A DNA stretch of 64,000 bases from Bryoerythrophyllum caledonicum (Eukaryota; Streptophyta; Bryopsida; Pottiales; Pottiaceae): the NCBI GenBank assembly GCA_963971425.1, contig OZ020517.1, forward strand, positions 24,438,462 through 24,502,461. Reading direction: 5' to 3'. The translations under genes were made by a program, and so were the position numbers. Under the pieces are notes generated by a model. The model did no database searches. It worked only from the letters and a program-made list of their open reading frames with translations, and was not told where the DNA came from. Positions 43,238 to 55,232 of this stretch are shown one piece after another; the stretch's first letter is position 1, and the number at the start of each line of letters is the position of its first letter.

Positions 43238-46200
43238 TTAGCATGTACCATCTGGCCACTGCGGGTCTTCCACGGCGGCCTTGAGAGAGGCTGGCAACCC
43301 ATCGTTGTCGGCTGAGATCTCCTCCGCGTCAAACCAGTTGTCGACCGTCACTATGATCGCGGAATGCAGCTGCTTGCTCTCCTCATTTATCTCATCCGAT
43401 GGAGGAGTGCAGCCGATGTAGCTGTTGTTGTCGCGGCAGTACCGGAGGAGCTCGTTCCAGCACCGGTCCTGAACCAAACGGAGCAGAGATTATCATTAGA
43501 TCTATTTGTAAAGTCACCTTAAGTTTGGATAAGATACCCCTATCAGCTTGAAATGTTCTCAAACAAGGAGCTCAAAGCAAAGAAGAGAGAGAGAGAGGAA
43601 GAGAGGGAGCGGGAGGATGTTCATGGTTGAACTCGTGCAAACTGTTTGAAGAGGGTTAGAACTGGCTTGAGTCAAGAGAGCGTCGAGCCCTTCCATTGAC
43701 TGAATTGAAGGATGATACCACCAAGCTGGATTTATTCGATCTAATAACTATTCAAAGTGAGAAAAGAGCAGAGTAACACATCAAAACTGGTGACATTACA
43801 TATAACTCTATTTACGCACTTGGTACAGTTCAGTTACTATGACGAATACCCCTGACGTGATGAAGAAACAAGCGGTGTTTTTGAGAGGGCGTAACAGTTA
43901 GATACCTGAGAGAGGACGTGGGGGTTGCCAACGATGATGAGGAGAGCTTTGGCACGCGTGATAGCCACGTTGAACCGCTTCGGATTGGTGAGGAACCCCA
44001 GGCTGTGCTTCTTATCGAATTCCACGTACTCCTTGCTGGAGCGCACCGTGGAGATGATGATCACTCGCTTCTCCTGTCCTTGGAACGACTCCACGCTCCC
44101 CACCTTCACCTCACCCAAGTTTTGACTTGCAAGGGATTTCTTCAGCTTGTTAACCTGCTGATTATACGGAGAAATGACGCCAATGTCTTTGAGCTCCACG
44201 CGGCTGCGGCGGTAGTCCTTCACCTTTTTGACGATGTCGACCACTTTGCTGGCCTCTTGTGCGTTGAACCATGAGGGACTGGAGCCTTCTCGCTCGTCCC
44301 GGCCCTCCATCCCAATGAAGAGAACCGGGAATCTCTTGTTGGGAAGCTCATCCCACTCCACCAAAGAGTTCCGGCTCTCATCCGCGCATGCCACAAGCTC
44401 TCCGTCGTAGAAGAGACGTGAAGGGAGGTCAAGGATTGTAGGGTGGGAACGATAGTTCCGCACGAGCTTAGTCACCAGGCTGTTGTCGTACACCAGGGAC
44501 TTGCCATTTGCACTAGAAGGCAGATAAGTTGTGAGAGTGGAGAGGCGCTCCAGGTAGGACTTGTCAAGGCCATACTTGAGGGCGACAGGGGACCGTATCA
44601 AGGGGCCCAGCTGCTGCTGGTCACCTGCAAGCACAACAACAGTGTTGGAGTTCGCGAGATTACCGATTGGCACCATGGCCTCCGGCTCCGTCCCTTGCCC
44701 TGCTTCGTCCAGGAAAATATGCGTGAAGTGACCAGGCCGAATCTCTTGCGCGTCCAGCATCGCGGCGCTCCAGTACGTGGTTACCACGACGCGGTACTTC
44801 ATCAGGGAGGCTTGGTCAGGGGTGCAGAAGAAGTTGTTCTCCAACAAGCAGAAGTCCAGGACTCGTTTCGGAACTTCGTCGATTGACCGGGTGTACGCGT
44901 TCAAACGCAGCATGTCACGCTTCTCCACGGAACCGATGAGGCGTTCAAGGAGCAGGTCGGAGGCTGCGTTTGAAGGTGCGCATGCCAGGATGCGAGCGTT
45001 CGGTTGAGCTCTTCTGATCTGAAGAATCGCTTCAACAACGGTCACGGTTTTTCCTGTTCCGGGTGGACCGTATATGAGATAAGGAGGCGCGCCTTTCCTC
45101 TTCAGAATTTCAGAGACGGCGCTCATTTGTTCAGCGTTGACAGCCCTGTTAAAGGGGATGAGCTTTTTGCCGGGTTCGGCCCGAGTGGGAACAGGTGTGC
45201 TTGGGAAGAGAAACGAGTCCAGGAGGACCTTGGCTGCTTGAATTCCCTGGTGAGCACGTCTGATGTTGACTCGGCCAAACGAGAAGCGGATGTCATAGCG
45301 AGAGTTGTAGATGAAGCTCTTGTGAAACGCGTCGCTGAATCTTAAATGTACCTCACTAGCTTGTACTTTGTGAACGTATCCCTGTTACAACATTCAAGTC
45401 ATCAGCCACTCAGAAACTCCACAAACATTGCCAACTAACAACATGGTTTAAATTGAGAGAATGAGGAATCGTCAGAACAGGACATAACCTGAAACTCTCT
45501 TGCGGTTGTTCCAGAAGGCCTCACGTAGATCTTGTCACGGTAGATTACAGAGGGTCGCCTTTCCGCCAGGCCTGGCACATGAAGTCCCAATACTGAGTGG
45601 CTCACTTTCCACATGGTTACATTCTGCATGTCGTATGCTCGAATATCCACCTGTATGATCAAGGCACAAACAGCTTGAAGAGATAAGAGATAAGAGATAC
45701 GATCAATGAAGCAGCACAGGAACAAGTTTGACAATAGCAATGCAATTCACATTGAAAACTCTCCAAGACAATGTAATGAAAGAAAAGTGCCATGTGTGCA
45801 CAAACATAATTTGACGATGTACAGCTGAAACAAACCAGTGAACTGACCTCCATTTGAAGCTCCTCGGCAAACATAAGGGTAGAAAAGTAGTCAAAATAAT
45901 TTTCCTTTCGCAGCCCATCCGTGAACACAGGAAGGGGTTCTTTCTTCAGAATGGCCTCCTTGATATTCGGGGGCATGAGGTAGAATTCGAGCCTTTTCTT
46001 GAAAAATGGCAGAGGAGGCGGAATGCCAGGAACAAATTTGTAAAAGTTCCGAATACGCGGACGAGGCAAGCGAATATACGGCTCAACTGGTGCCATTGCC
46101 TTGGCAATCTCATCTTCACAAATGAGGCTGATGTAACGAACGATCTTCTGAGCACCGAAGTCAAAGAGAAGCACTGCCTTGTGCAGCCCCATGGCTGTTG

Positions 46201-47908
46201 CAGTGCACCCAAGTTTAAAGGTGAGATGCAAACCGGGACCAAGGATCCAAGGACCCCCAGGAAGAACTCCATTCTGTGACTTGAGAACTGATTTGGACGT
46301 ATCAATCACAGGTGCATTCTTCTCCGTGGATGATGGCGCTCGTGAAGGTGGGGCCAGGGAAAGACTGAAAGAGCCTTTCGGGCTAGAATAAAGCATCTTC
46401 ACAACCAACAGCTTCACTCTTTCCGTCCCGTTGTTAACGACCGCAATGGAAGCTCCCTCCGTTGCACCAACGCTGATTGTTAGAGGTCTATCATGACTCG
46501 GAGAGAACGGCTGCGAAACAAAAATATCCTTGCCAGCCTCTTGCGACGCCTTCCAACTCCGTTTACCCACTCCAAGGTCGGGAAGGGAATTGGACACCTC
46601 ACTTTCTGTTCCAACCTCTCTCTTGGAGCCTTCCCCAATATTAATCATGGTAAAGGATGAATCCTCGCCCTTTTTGGCACGACCTTTCCCCTTCCCCCTG
46701 TTCGCTTTTATTTTCTTCCCTTTGCCACCCCGATGGCCTCGTTTTCCCACACTAGATTGCTGTTTATTCCCAGCCTGGAAATTTTCATAGGCTAATTTTG
46801 GTGCAGGGAATGGGTTCACGCACAAAGATCGCCAATCGCTGTCCAAGGCCTGAACACCCAGAAAATCAAACCCTGGCGCATATTGGCCCCTGTGGTAGGC
46901 ACCATAGTCGTAACAAGGCGCACCTCCAAGGAAGGGATCTACCAGCTCCGTAGCAGCCTCTTGACCTGGATAGTAGGGCACTGAGGGCAATCCAAGGAAG
47001 TCATTCGTGTCGGCGAAATGCGGAAACTGAGACTGCGGATGCCATCCTCCAAAGCCAGGCTTTTTCTCAGCTCCTCGTGGCCCTGCTCTAGATTCATCAT
47101 GCGGAGGCCTGTGTTGATGAAACTCTTGGCTCTCCTTGAACCTCCCCTTGTCGATGAGATTCTCTTCAAAACCATCTTTGTACAACGGCACCCGATAAGA
47201 GGGTCCTGGAATTGGCACTACGTGTGGAGGACCTTTACATGACACAGGTGCTCTCCGAAGGCTTCCTCTGGGACTCGTGTTTTTGGAGATAATTCCTCTG
47301 GAGTTTTCGTGGATGGTGAGATTCTCCAAGCCTAGGCTTTGGGATGCATCAGGTAACTTCTCCCGCCCGCTCCACACAATCTCCTCCTCGCCATCACTGA
47401 CAGTCGGTATCCATAAGCTTTCTTCTCTCTCCACAGCAACCGGCCTGTTGATTTGAGACGAGTCTAATGAACCGTCTACAATTGGCCGCCACCGGTTCTT
47501 TGCGCGGGTCTGCCTTGATCGCAAGGTGCGACCTCGCTGCTGAGAGTCTTGTGGGTCTATATTTTTGTTGTCCAGTCGAGCGTCTTTCCCTTCGACCATG
47601 GCGCCGGCAGGTGTCGTCCACGTGATGTCTAGGTCCCTCCACGACTTGATGATGCCTAACCTGCGCAATGCATGCAGAAGGGCAAGCGATGTGCATGGAA
47701 CTTTCGATGGGGTGATTCCTGCATGGTAACATGAGTACTGAAAAAATAAGTCTTCCACTGACGAAGGCAGCGGACCCTCTTGGGTTTCCAAATACCCAAA
47801 AAAAAACCATGCATCAGTGTTGTCATGTTCCTGCTGATCAAAATACGCCATGGCACTTTTCAAATTATTCACTTTCTGCAACAAAGCCTGCGATGTGAAA
47901 TCTTTCAT
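43238..47908 (-). CDS. SDE3/MOV10-type superfamily 1 RNA helicase, 4 exons, long N-terminal extension
   Basis: Exons 47908-45848, 45650-45489, 45381-43906 and 43468-43238 join in phase to about 1309 residues. Helicase motifs are complete: Walker [29 protein letters not shown], motif [54 protein letters not shown] and [10 protein letters not shown]. The tail [20 protein letters not shown] matches SDE3. The family unwinds RNA and in Arabidopsis acts with ARGONAUTE and RDR6 in post-transcriptional silencing and antiviral defence; MOV10 is the animal counterpart. Plant SDE3 is about 1000 residues, so the extra length lies mainly in the first 430 or so residues, which are hydrophilic, disordered-looking and include a lysine/glycine-rich basic tract and one GGW motif. 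That region has no recognised domain. Confidence 0.93.
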
Positions 47909-50690
47909 CTTTCAATAAAGGCAACAATGATCCCTTAGACTTAGTGCTGAAAGGGAGGTAAAGACCTTGGGTACGAAATCTAAATGACACACAAACCTAG
48001 AGAGTTCCGATCTTAATAAACTCGAGAGAAAGTTATTTGCACTCACAGAACTAGCAATCTTCTAGAAAATTGACCTTTGAGCGGAAGCAGAACACACCTT
48101 TCCACAGATGAGAACAAAATCCCTATCGTCTTAGAAATACTGCGACAATTTCAATTTTGCTGAAGCTCGCTGTCCATTATGCTATTTCATCGCAGTACGT
48201 CGCCGCTTGTAACTGTCAAATTCACATACAACAATACCATCTAAGAATAGTACGATGCAAAAGACAGTGTCCCTCCGCAAGTGAACATGCATTTCTGTTG
48301 ATACAGAATAAGGACTTGTAGAAAGAAGCCTCTGAAAAATAGTGGAAAATTCTCGAATCTATTAACAGTGAATCTGTAAGCTTACATGAAGAAGAGAATC
48401 CCCTGGCATTGTCGGTGAAGCAATAGGAACTGCAAAGTGGGTATTCCATAAACAGGTTCCTTGTGACAAGTGCAACCCTCAGCCACGTCCAGATCTACCG
48501 CACTACAATTGTCCAGTAAACCTATTATCACGCACTTGAAGTTTTAGAAAAGGTTTCTCATAAACACCTTCTACAAAAATCGTAAGGGTAAGAGACAGTT
48601 TGAACTAACCCTGAAAAAGCATTTATAACACTGGCAACTCAGTGTATTCACCTACATCTATCTGTATATTGGGTTTCGAGGAATCGAAACTACAGTCCCA
48701 AATGGTAACAATAAATTTGGAATTGGTAACACTAAACTAACTTGCTCACCCACAGATCCGCCATATCAGCCTCACAGAATTGAAGACTATCATCTCCGAT
48801 TATCAAGCTCGACTATCATATACGTTTCTCCAAACTTCTGCTGGTAGGATTGACTTGAACAAAGTGACAAAGACCAATAATGATCGTGAAGACAAAACAA
48901 ATGATTAAACGGAGCTGTAGCTCTACTCGAGCCTCACGTAATTCTCTCCCTATGATTGAGCTCTGCTAAAATTCAAACTCAGATACATGCAAAGTGCATA
49001 CCACCGCCATTGACCTCATTTCTAGCTGAAGGATATTCATGCAGTACCGTCATCAAGGAACCACATCACATCGCCATGGCAATCGCTCCTTCAGGTTTTT
49101 TCTGTCAAATTCAAGAAACGAGGCCTTGATATAGGCATCAACATGAGCATATACTCTTACGGAAACTGCAGGTTCTCAAATACTATGCAATTTCGCTCTA
49201 ATGATGCAGAATGTCACTGGTAGGCCACTGACCGTCAAAAGATACCATACAAGAGTATGAAACCGCTGCTAACTCATTCATCTAAAGTGAAGGACAACAT
49301 TCATCTCAAAAGCCTTGTGTTGGAAACCTATGATTACCATTGCTGTAAAATGCAAGCTCCTAACCTAACGTTCAATAAACGAAATTCCCTTCTCCTTCAA
49401 ATTCGTAAACCTTATGTGTCGTACCCAATCGTCCAAAACAAACATTCCACATTCCAACAGAAACATGCTAATTCACACACCGAACCCCCTCTATTGCAAG
49501 AACATTCGGACACCTTCCTCCCTCCCTTACCTCCGAACACCATCAACTCGCCATCGCCACGCGCCTTTCACACAAGACAAGAATATATACACACGCCGGA
49601 AACTTCGACAGATTTTGCAATCTCCGCCGCACCACCTCGAAACTGAAATGTACCGATTAACAGCCCCCTCCCGGAGCCAACCGTCCTCCTCACCCCCTGC
49701 ACACACCACAACACACATGACCTCCATCAGCACACAGTTCCCACGTTCGATATCCCGCACTTTCAGCATTGATCAATCCATCACGTCACGTCAACCATTA
49801 AAAAAAAAACACTTTCGCCTTTCCCATCTCCTCCCAATCCTCACTCTTCCACCACCACAACCCTCACCACTCCCAAAAATCTCACATGCATACAATAAAT
49901 CATCATTCCTACTGCAACAGGTAACTACATCATGACGCAAGGAACGCTTATTCAAAGCCCTCACCACCCCCAATTTCACAAAGCTGATCTCAACGGCATC
50001 CACTCATCCAACAAAAGCCATTTCCATGACAAAAACAACATCCAATCAACGACATGAACAAACGCTCCTAATCAGCTTGGTTTCAAAAAACGGAGACAAC
50101 AAACGCCACACTCAATCCAACAGCAAACAACGCCCTCATCGCACCTCAACTCTCACACAACCGACTCCTCCGCCAATCCCAAACCAAACAATCCAACTAA
50201 CAAGAAAAACTCAACCCTAACCACTCCCAATTTCCACACGCGTCGATAAGACAATTCCAACTAACAAACAACAGCAAATTACACGAACCAAATCTCCCCT
50301 CTCTCCGCCAGCTACTGCTCCGAAAAAGGACACAGCAACCCCGAAACAAAACAAGTCAGAACAAAAACTCTCCCATACACCGTCGCAAATTGCATCGAGT
50401 TTCTCCGCCAATTGAGGGGAAAACTTCAACAACTGTAAGCCTAACCACTCCACACTAAACACACACATCAGATCGTCGCCAATTGTTCGAAGCAGCCGAA
50501 TACCAACTCTCCTCCGATCACCAAACCCTACTCCTGGCAACTGCGATCCTCTCTCTCTCTCCCGTGAATTGGCAAACACGAAGCAGCAATTGAGCCCTAA
50601 CCTGGAGGCTCCAGAGGGCGATCGCGGCTACAATTGGCCCCTGAACAAGGTCATGTAACTTGCACCTCCGGATCGCTGTTGCGGCAACGA
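47909..50690. other. Upstream region of the SDE3-like gene; G-poor plus strand
   Basis: No conserved frame is visible. From about 49380 to 50640 the plus strand is strikingly poor in G and rich in A and C (for example 49801-49860 contains a single G), so the minus strand, the sense strand of the helicase gene, is T/G-rich. This could be a long leader intron plus promoter of the helicase gene. Frames seen on either strand have no family resemblance. Confidence 0.4.
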
Positions 50691-50714
50691 CGACGCTCGC
50701 GATCGTCACCAACA

Positions 50715-50780
50715 AGTCCTCCACTTCTTCTCCTCCTCCTTCTTCTTCTCCTTCTTCTTCTTTTTTTTTTTTTTTTTTTT
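50715..50780. repeat. Pyrimidine microsatellite (TTC/TCC triplets then T tract)
   Basis: A run of ttc, tcc and cct triplets at about 50717-50760 passes into an uninterrupted T tract of about 20 bases. Similar tracts are common in plant promoters and leaders. Confidence 0.85.
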
Positions 50781-52026
50781 CTGCTTATTAAATTAATGCT
50801 TTCTGGATCATTGCACACTCCCCGTTCCCGGCAAACCTGTTTCCGTTCATCCCAGGTATTCATCCTCGTTTCATCCTTCCGTATTTTATTCCCAGGTATT
50901 TATCCTCGTTTCATCCTTCCGTATTTTATTTTTGGAGTTGAGTTGGATGAAAGTTGGCTGGTGTTTATTGGGGAATCCCAAATCCGTCACAGCACTGTGC
51001 TCTACTTTTACATGTCTGTAGAGTTGTTATGATAGGGAATCAATTTTAAATTAAGACCAACAGATTTTTGTGATTACACGATTGTTAGGATGACATATGA
51101 CTTTAGGCAAATTTTGTGTGTGTAACCCTCCTAACCCCTAATGGTGCCGAGGAAAGTGTGGCTTCTCCTTTCTAGTGTGCATTGCATTTTCGGCCTCTTT
51201 AGGATTAAGGTAGAGGCATCGAATTCCAATTGGCCACCCAATTCCGATCAATAGAATATGCATGAAATGGTGTACGAAAGTGATGAATGCATGAAATGGT
51301 GCATGAAGCAATCCAAAACCGACAATTCAAAGTCTGAAAACCCTAGTCAATATCGGCATTGGGTCATGAAGTGTGCAATTTTGGGTTGCTTTACCTTCAA
51401 TTGAGCTCTCATTGGTGGCCTTGCCTTGAAAGTCAAATAAGGCCGATTGGCATTAGGTACCTCTATGAGTTGGTTATACATGGTATGTCTTCTCTCTTTT
51501 ATTCACTTTTGCTTATTGGCATTGGACAAACGAAGGCACCAAATCTCACCTGCTCTACACTATCGTTATGGGCTCCGGTGGTTTTTGGACTTTTAAATTC
51601 AATATCAATACCAAATCTTTGAGATTAAATTTGAAAAAATATATGTTGAGATTCATTCCTAATTCCGCATCTTTCTACATAAATGTTTTTGACACACAAT
51701 GTCATTTGAGTCCCCGACTCGCTTAAGTGATCGGAATTAGGTGCCTCCACCATAAGGCTTAACAAGTTCATGAGGCCTAGAAGAATCTACAAAAATGATA
51801 GATTATGCGGAACATCACGTAAATAACAAGTACATTTGATTGGGACCCCACTTCAAAAAAAAAATTGTAGTTTGCACATGCTTGCTTTGTTTTTGGTGGT
51901 GTCTGTCCCGTTAGATGCCCATCTATCTCAGCCCTTCAAGCACAGTTGAAAATTTGCATGTAGGTGGCCTCTAGCCCTTGCTAGAGAGGATAATACCACC
52001 AAACATACCCATAAATAGATGTTAGG
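50781..52026. other. Intergenic with a possible foldback element
   Basis: A direct duplication of ggtatt-atcctcgtttcatc lies at about 50856-50930. Inverted similarity between about 51200-51240 (agaggcatcgaattcc, then ccaattccgatca) and 51735-51760 (gatcggaattaggtgcctc) suggests a degraded foldback element of about 0.55 kb. No gene was recognised. Confidence 0.4.
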
Positions 52027-52442
52027 CCTTAACCCTAAATCGTTAGAAGGTGCCAGTGGTGGCTACAATATTCTACATCTATGGTGTCATATTTAAACAT
52101 GATAAGGTTGAGATATTGAAATGACCTCCAAATAAAAGATGTTAGTAAAAGAAACTGCAATCCAAAGGTATAAGCCTTACTACACTTTGATGCAATTTTT
52201 GTATCCTACAGAGTATAATATGTCCCCAAATATACAGTTGGGAACCAAATACACAACCATGTCATTTACTCTGTAGTATACAAAAAATGTAGTGAATTTA
52301 GCAAGACCTACACTTTTGGATTGAAAATTCTTTGACTATCATCTATCATTTCAATATCTCAACCTCATCATGTTCAAATACGACATTACACATGTAGAAT
52401 AATGTGGCCACCAACCCCACCTTCAAACGTTTAAGGGCTAAC
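52027..52442. mobile_element. Foldback (long inverted repeat) element, ~0.42 kb
   Basis: The left arm carries ccttaaccctaaatcg, gaaggtg, attctacat, aaacatgat-aggttgag and atattgaaatga. The same blocks recur inverted in the right arm (tcatttcaatatctcaacc, catgttcaaatacgac, catgtagaataatgtgg, caccttcaaacgtttaaggg). The arms are about 120-200 bp each, leaving little unpaired centre. It has no coding capacity. Confidence 0.75.
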
Positions 52443-54106
52443 GTGTTGAACTTCCGGTGCTTTTGAATCAGGTAATATGTAATTTTCCAATTGTGGTGAA
52501 AATCGTACCCAAAACCGTCAAACGGTGTCTGGAATCTCGAAAAGAATTGGATAACGACGGTTTCTAGACGCGACCTGTGTTCATCCGTCGATGGGGAACT
52601 TTCATCCACGCAGCGTTGGAGGAGTGGATGGATGAAGGATGAATGTTCTTGTTGGGGGGAAGAATGATGACATCATCATGGTTGGGGTGGATGGTGATTG
52701 GAGGCCTGGATGTGGATGGATCAACATGCACTTCAAGTACTCTTCCTCTTTATAGGCATATGGAACATGATGCTGACGTCACTGGCAGTGTGAACTTTTG
52801 CACCTTTAGCACTGCATTCGTAAAGTTGAGTTAACTTTTAGTAAAGTTAGAGTTTTTCTTGAAAGTCGAGGAGAGGAAAGAAATGAGAATGTAAAGGCGG
52901 GGTGAGATTGAACCCTTCATGCCACGGAAGGCCGAAATGGGACTCCGGAGGTGTGAAAACTCAATTTGCATGAAATCCATGAGGACTTAGACTTCGAGAT
53001 ACGAGGTTCATATTTGCGCACACATTCCATGAACACTCTCCAATTACCAGATCATGCAAGATTTAATGTACATAGCTGGGAATTTGGAGATTCTAGGTTT
53101 TGTGGCTATTCAATCATACAAAACAAGACTCTTGTGAAGGGTTGACCCAAGAGTTGGATTGGAATTTAAACGGACCTTGCCACTTCCGCGAAGGTTCTCC
53201 TACCAATCCAAGGCTCAGGCATAACCTCTTATTAGAGAAACGACAAAAATGAGTATACAATGTATTTTATGGTGTTACGCATGCAAAAGTGGAAGAAATA
53301 ATACCTCAGGGGTCGCCAGCCACTGTGATGCTTTGATAGTAATCCAAACCGCCCTATCTGTTTCTAGCTAAGGCTTCCCTAAATTCTTAATGCCATAGGT
53401 GGGGTTTAGGGCACTTATGTCTCCCGCGCTCTTTCCAGCTTTGACCCCAACCTCTCTCCTAGATCATTCCCAAGTCACATATACTAAGGCATCAAAAGAT
53501 AAGTCAAACAATCAACCCAAAGACAAGACCCCCGACAGACGCACCATTTATGTATCCACAAATTCACTCCCCTTAAATTTGTTGTGTAGTCAAGGAGTGA
53601 GTTCAAGATTACACCGTATCACTAACACCATAATTGATTACACAATGGAGAAATGCAAACCTAACTCTTTACTTATGGATTCCGAATTAATTTAACTTTC
53701 TTTAATGAATTAGCTTAACCTAAGTAGTTGGATTTCATTAAAACCACTGGAATCATCCCACTTTTATTAATCAAACGTGATAAAGATTACTTGGTCTTTA
53801 GGAGTTAAATGAAGTTAGATTAACTTAGAATTAGTTCACATTGAATCCAAGGTACATGGAGTTCGACCAAGAAAATTAGTTTATTCCATGACTTAGACTA
53901 ACTAACAACAACTCATCATTTTATCCAAATGCAAATTCAGCACATGGAAGGACAACAAGTCAACTCAAAAGATTAACTTAGGTTTACTTTAATTGTATTG
54001 AACTACCCTTACTTCATCACTAGTAACTACCTCTTAATTTCTTCTTTTACCATGTAATTCTTTCTTTCTTTCTTTCTATTATTTGATTTATGCTCAATTA
54101 CTTAAT
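52443..54106. other. Intergenic, no gene recognised
   Basis: Open frames are short and overlap without codon bias. The sequence around 52560-52740 is G/T/A-rich with atggatga-like short repeats. A TTTC microsatellite lies at about 54060-54077. Confidence 0.35.
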
Positions 54107-54228
54107 CACTACACCATTCACTGAATATAGTGTAGAGGTATAGGTAATGTGGATGAAAATTGATGTGGACCACATCAATTCTAGTTTTGGATGAAAATTG
54201 AGGTAGACCACATCAATTTTGGTTATTG

Positions 54229-54440
54229 TATATAATATTAATATGTTATTATTTTATGTTATTATTATGTTATTATTATTTTATTATTTTATTATGTTAT
54301 ATTCTTATGTTAATATTATTTTATGTTATATTATATTATAATATTATGTTAATATTCTTATGTTATAAAATAATATTATTATGTTATATTATGTTATTAT
54401 TTTATTATGTTATTTTATTATTATGTTATTATTTTATTAT
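54229..54440. repeat. TTA/ATTTT-rich microsatellite
   Basis: About 210 bp of alternating ttatta, ttttattatg and ttaatatta units, nearly free of G and C except single G residues. A shorter similar tract lies at about 54963-55030, on the other side of the inner nested element. Confidence 0.9.
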
Positions 54441-54551
54441 CTATATCCATAAAAGAATTCAGGATGAGAAATCCGTTTGATGGATGAACACGTCGGATGA
54501 AAACGGTCCGTCAAATGAATGAACGCTACAAAACAGATCCACAATTTCTTT

Positions 54552-54690
54552 GCATGTGCCCTTTGGAGGAATCCATTGCATGTGCCCTTTGGAGGAATCC
54601 AGTGAATGTGCCCTTTGGAGGAATCCAATGAATGTGCCCTTTGAAGGAATCCTTTGAATGTACCTTTTAGAGGAATCCTTTGAATGTGTC
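54552..54690. repeat. 26-bp minisatellite, ~5.3 copies
   Basis: The units are variants of gcatgtgccctttggaggaa followed by tccatt. The first three are almost identical and the last two diverge (for example gaatgtaccttttagagg). Array length is about 138 bp. Confidence 0.92.
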
Positions 54691-55232
54691 CATTCATTAG
54701 GATTTGGATTTGATCTAATCCAAAACTCAAATTTTTCATCTACGTGCCTTTAGCCCGTCGGTTGTTTAGTGAATATAGTGTAGAGGGATTATTGATGTAG
54801 ATCACCCACACTAATTTCCATCAAAGCATGTGCATGCCAAGTTCTGATTGGGTATTTGTTCTCAAACAAGTGTGTGTCAGTCAACAATGGCATGTAAATT
54901 TTCAATTAGTGTAGGAAATTTCAAATAGACTAGTCTACACTATATTCACGGAACGGTGTAGTGTTATTATATTATTATGTTATTATTTTATTATTATATT
55001 ATGTTATTATCATGTTATTATATTATAATTTTGGTTTTGAGTACAATTTGTAAAAACTTATCCACATCAATTCTTGTGTGTTTTATTTTGAAACAAGCCA
55101 CACTATTTCTAATGGACATGATTTGATGTGGATGGAAAATTGAAGTGGACCACTTTAATTTGCGTTTAATGAAATTACTGTAGTAAATTTCAAATAGTCT
55201 AGTCTACACTATACTCAGTGAACGGTGTAGTG

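Larger units (their letters stand above)
54107..55232. mobile_element. Nested CACTA-like MITE
   Basis: The left end CACTACACCATTCACTGAAT (54107) and the inverted right end CACTACACCGTTCACTGAGT (ending 55232) match over about 29 bp. An additional left-type end near 54762-54786 and a second right end at 54934-54963 indicate a smaller related copy inserted inside. Subterminal blocks are of the form gatgtggaccacatcaatt. The CACTA start suggests the EnSpm/CACTA superfamily, but no clear 3-bp duplication is seen. Confidence 0.65.

Noticed and set aside
51125-51140. cctaacccctaatgg, resembling a TTAA-family terminus
   Set aside because: The leading TTAA is absent and no inverted partner lies within 1.5 kb.
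52900-52925. B-box-like ggttcaatctc on the minus strand
   Set aside because: No acceptor stem, anticodon arm or A box can be placed around it.
54229-54440. 84-codon frame rich in I, L, Y and F, resembling a membrane protein
   Set aside because: It is a translation of the A/T microsatellite.
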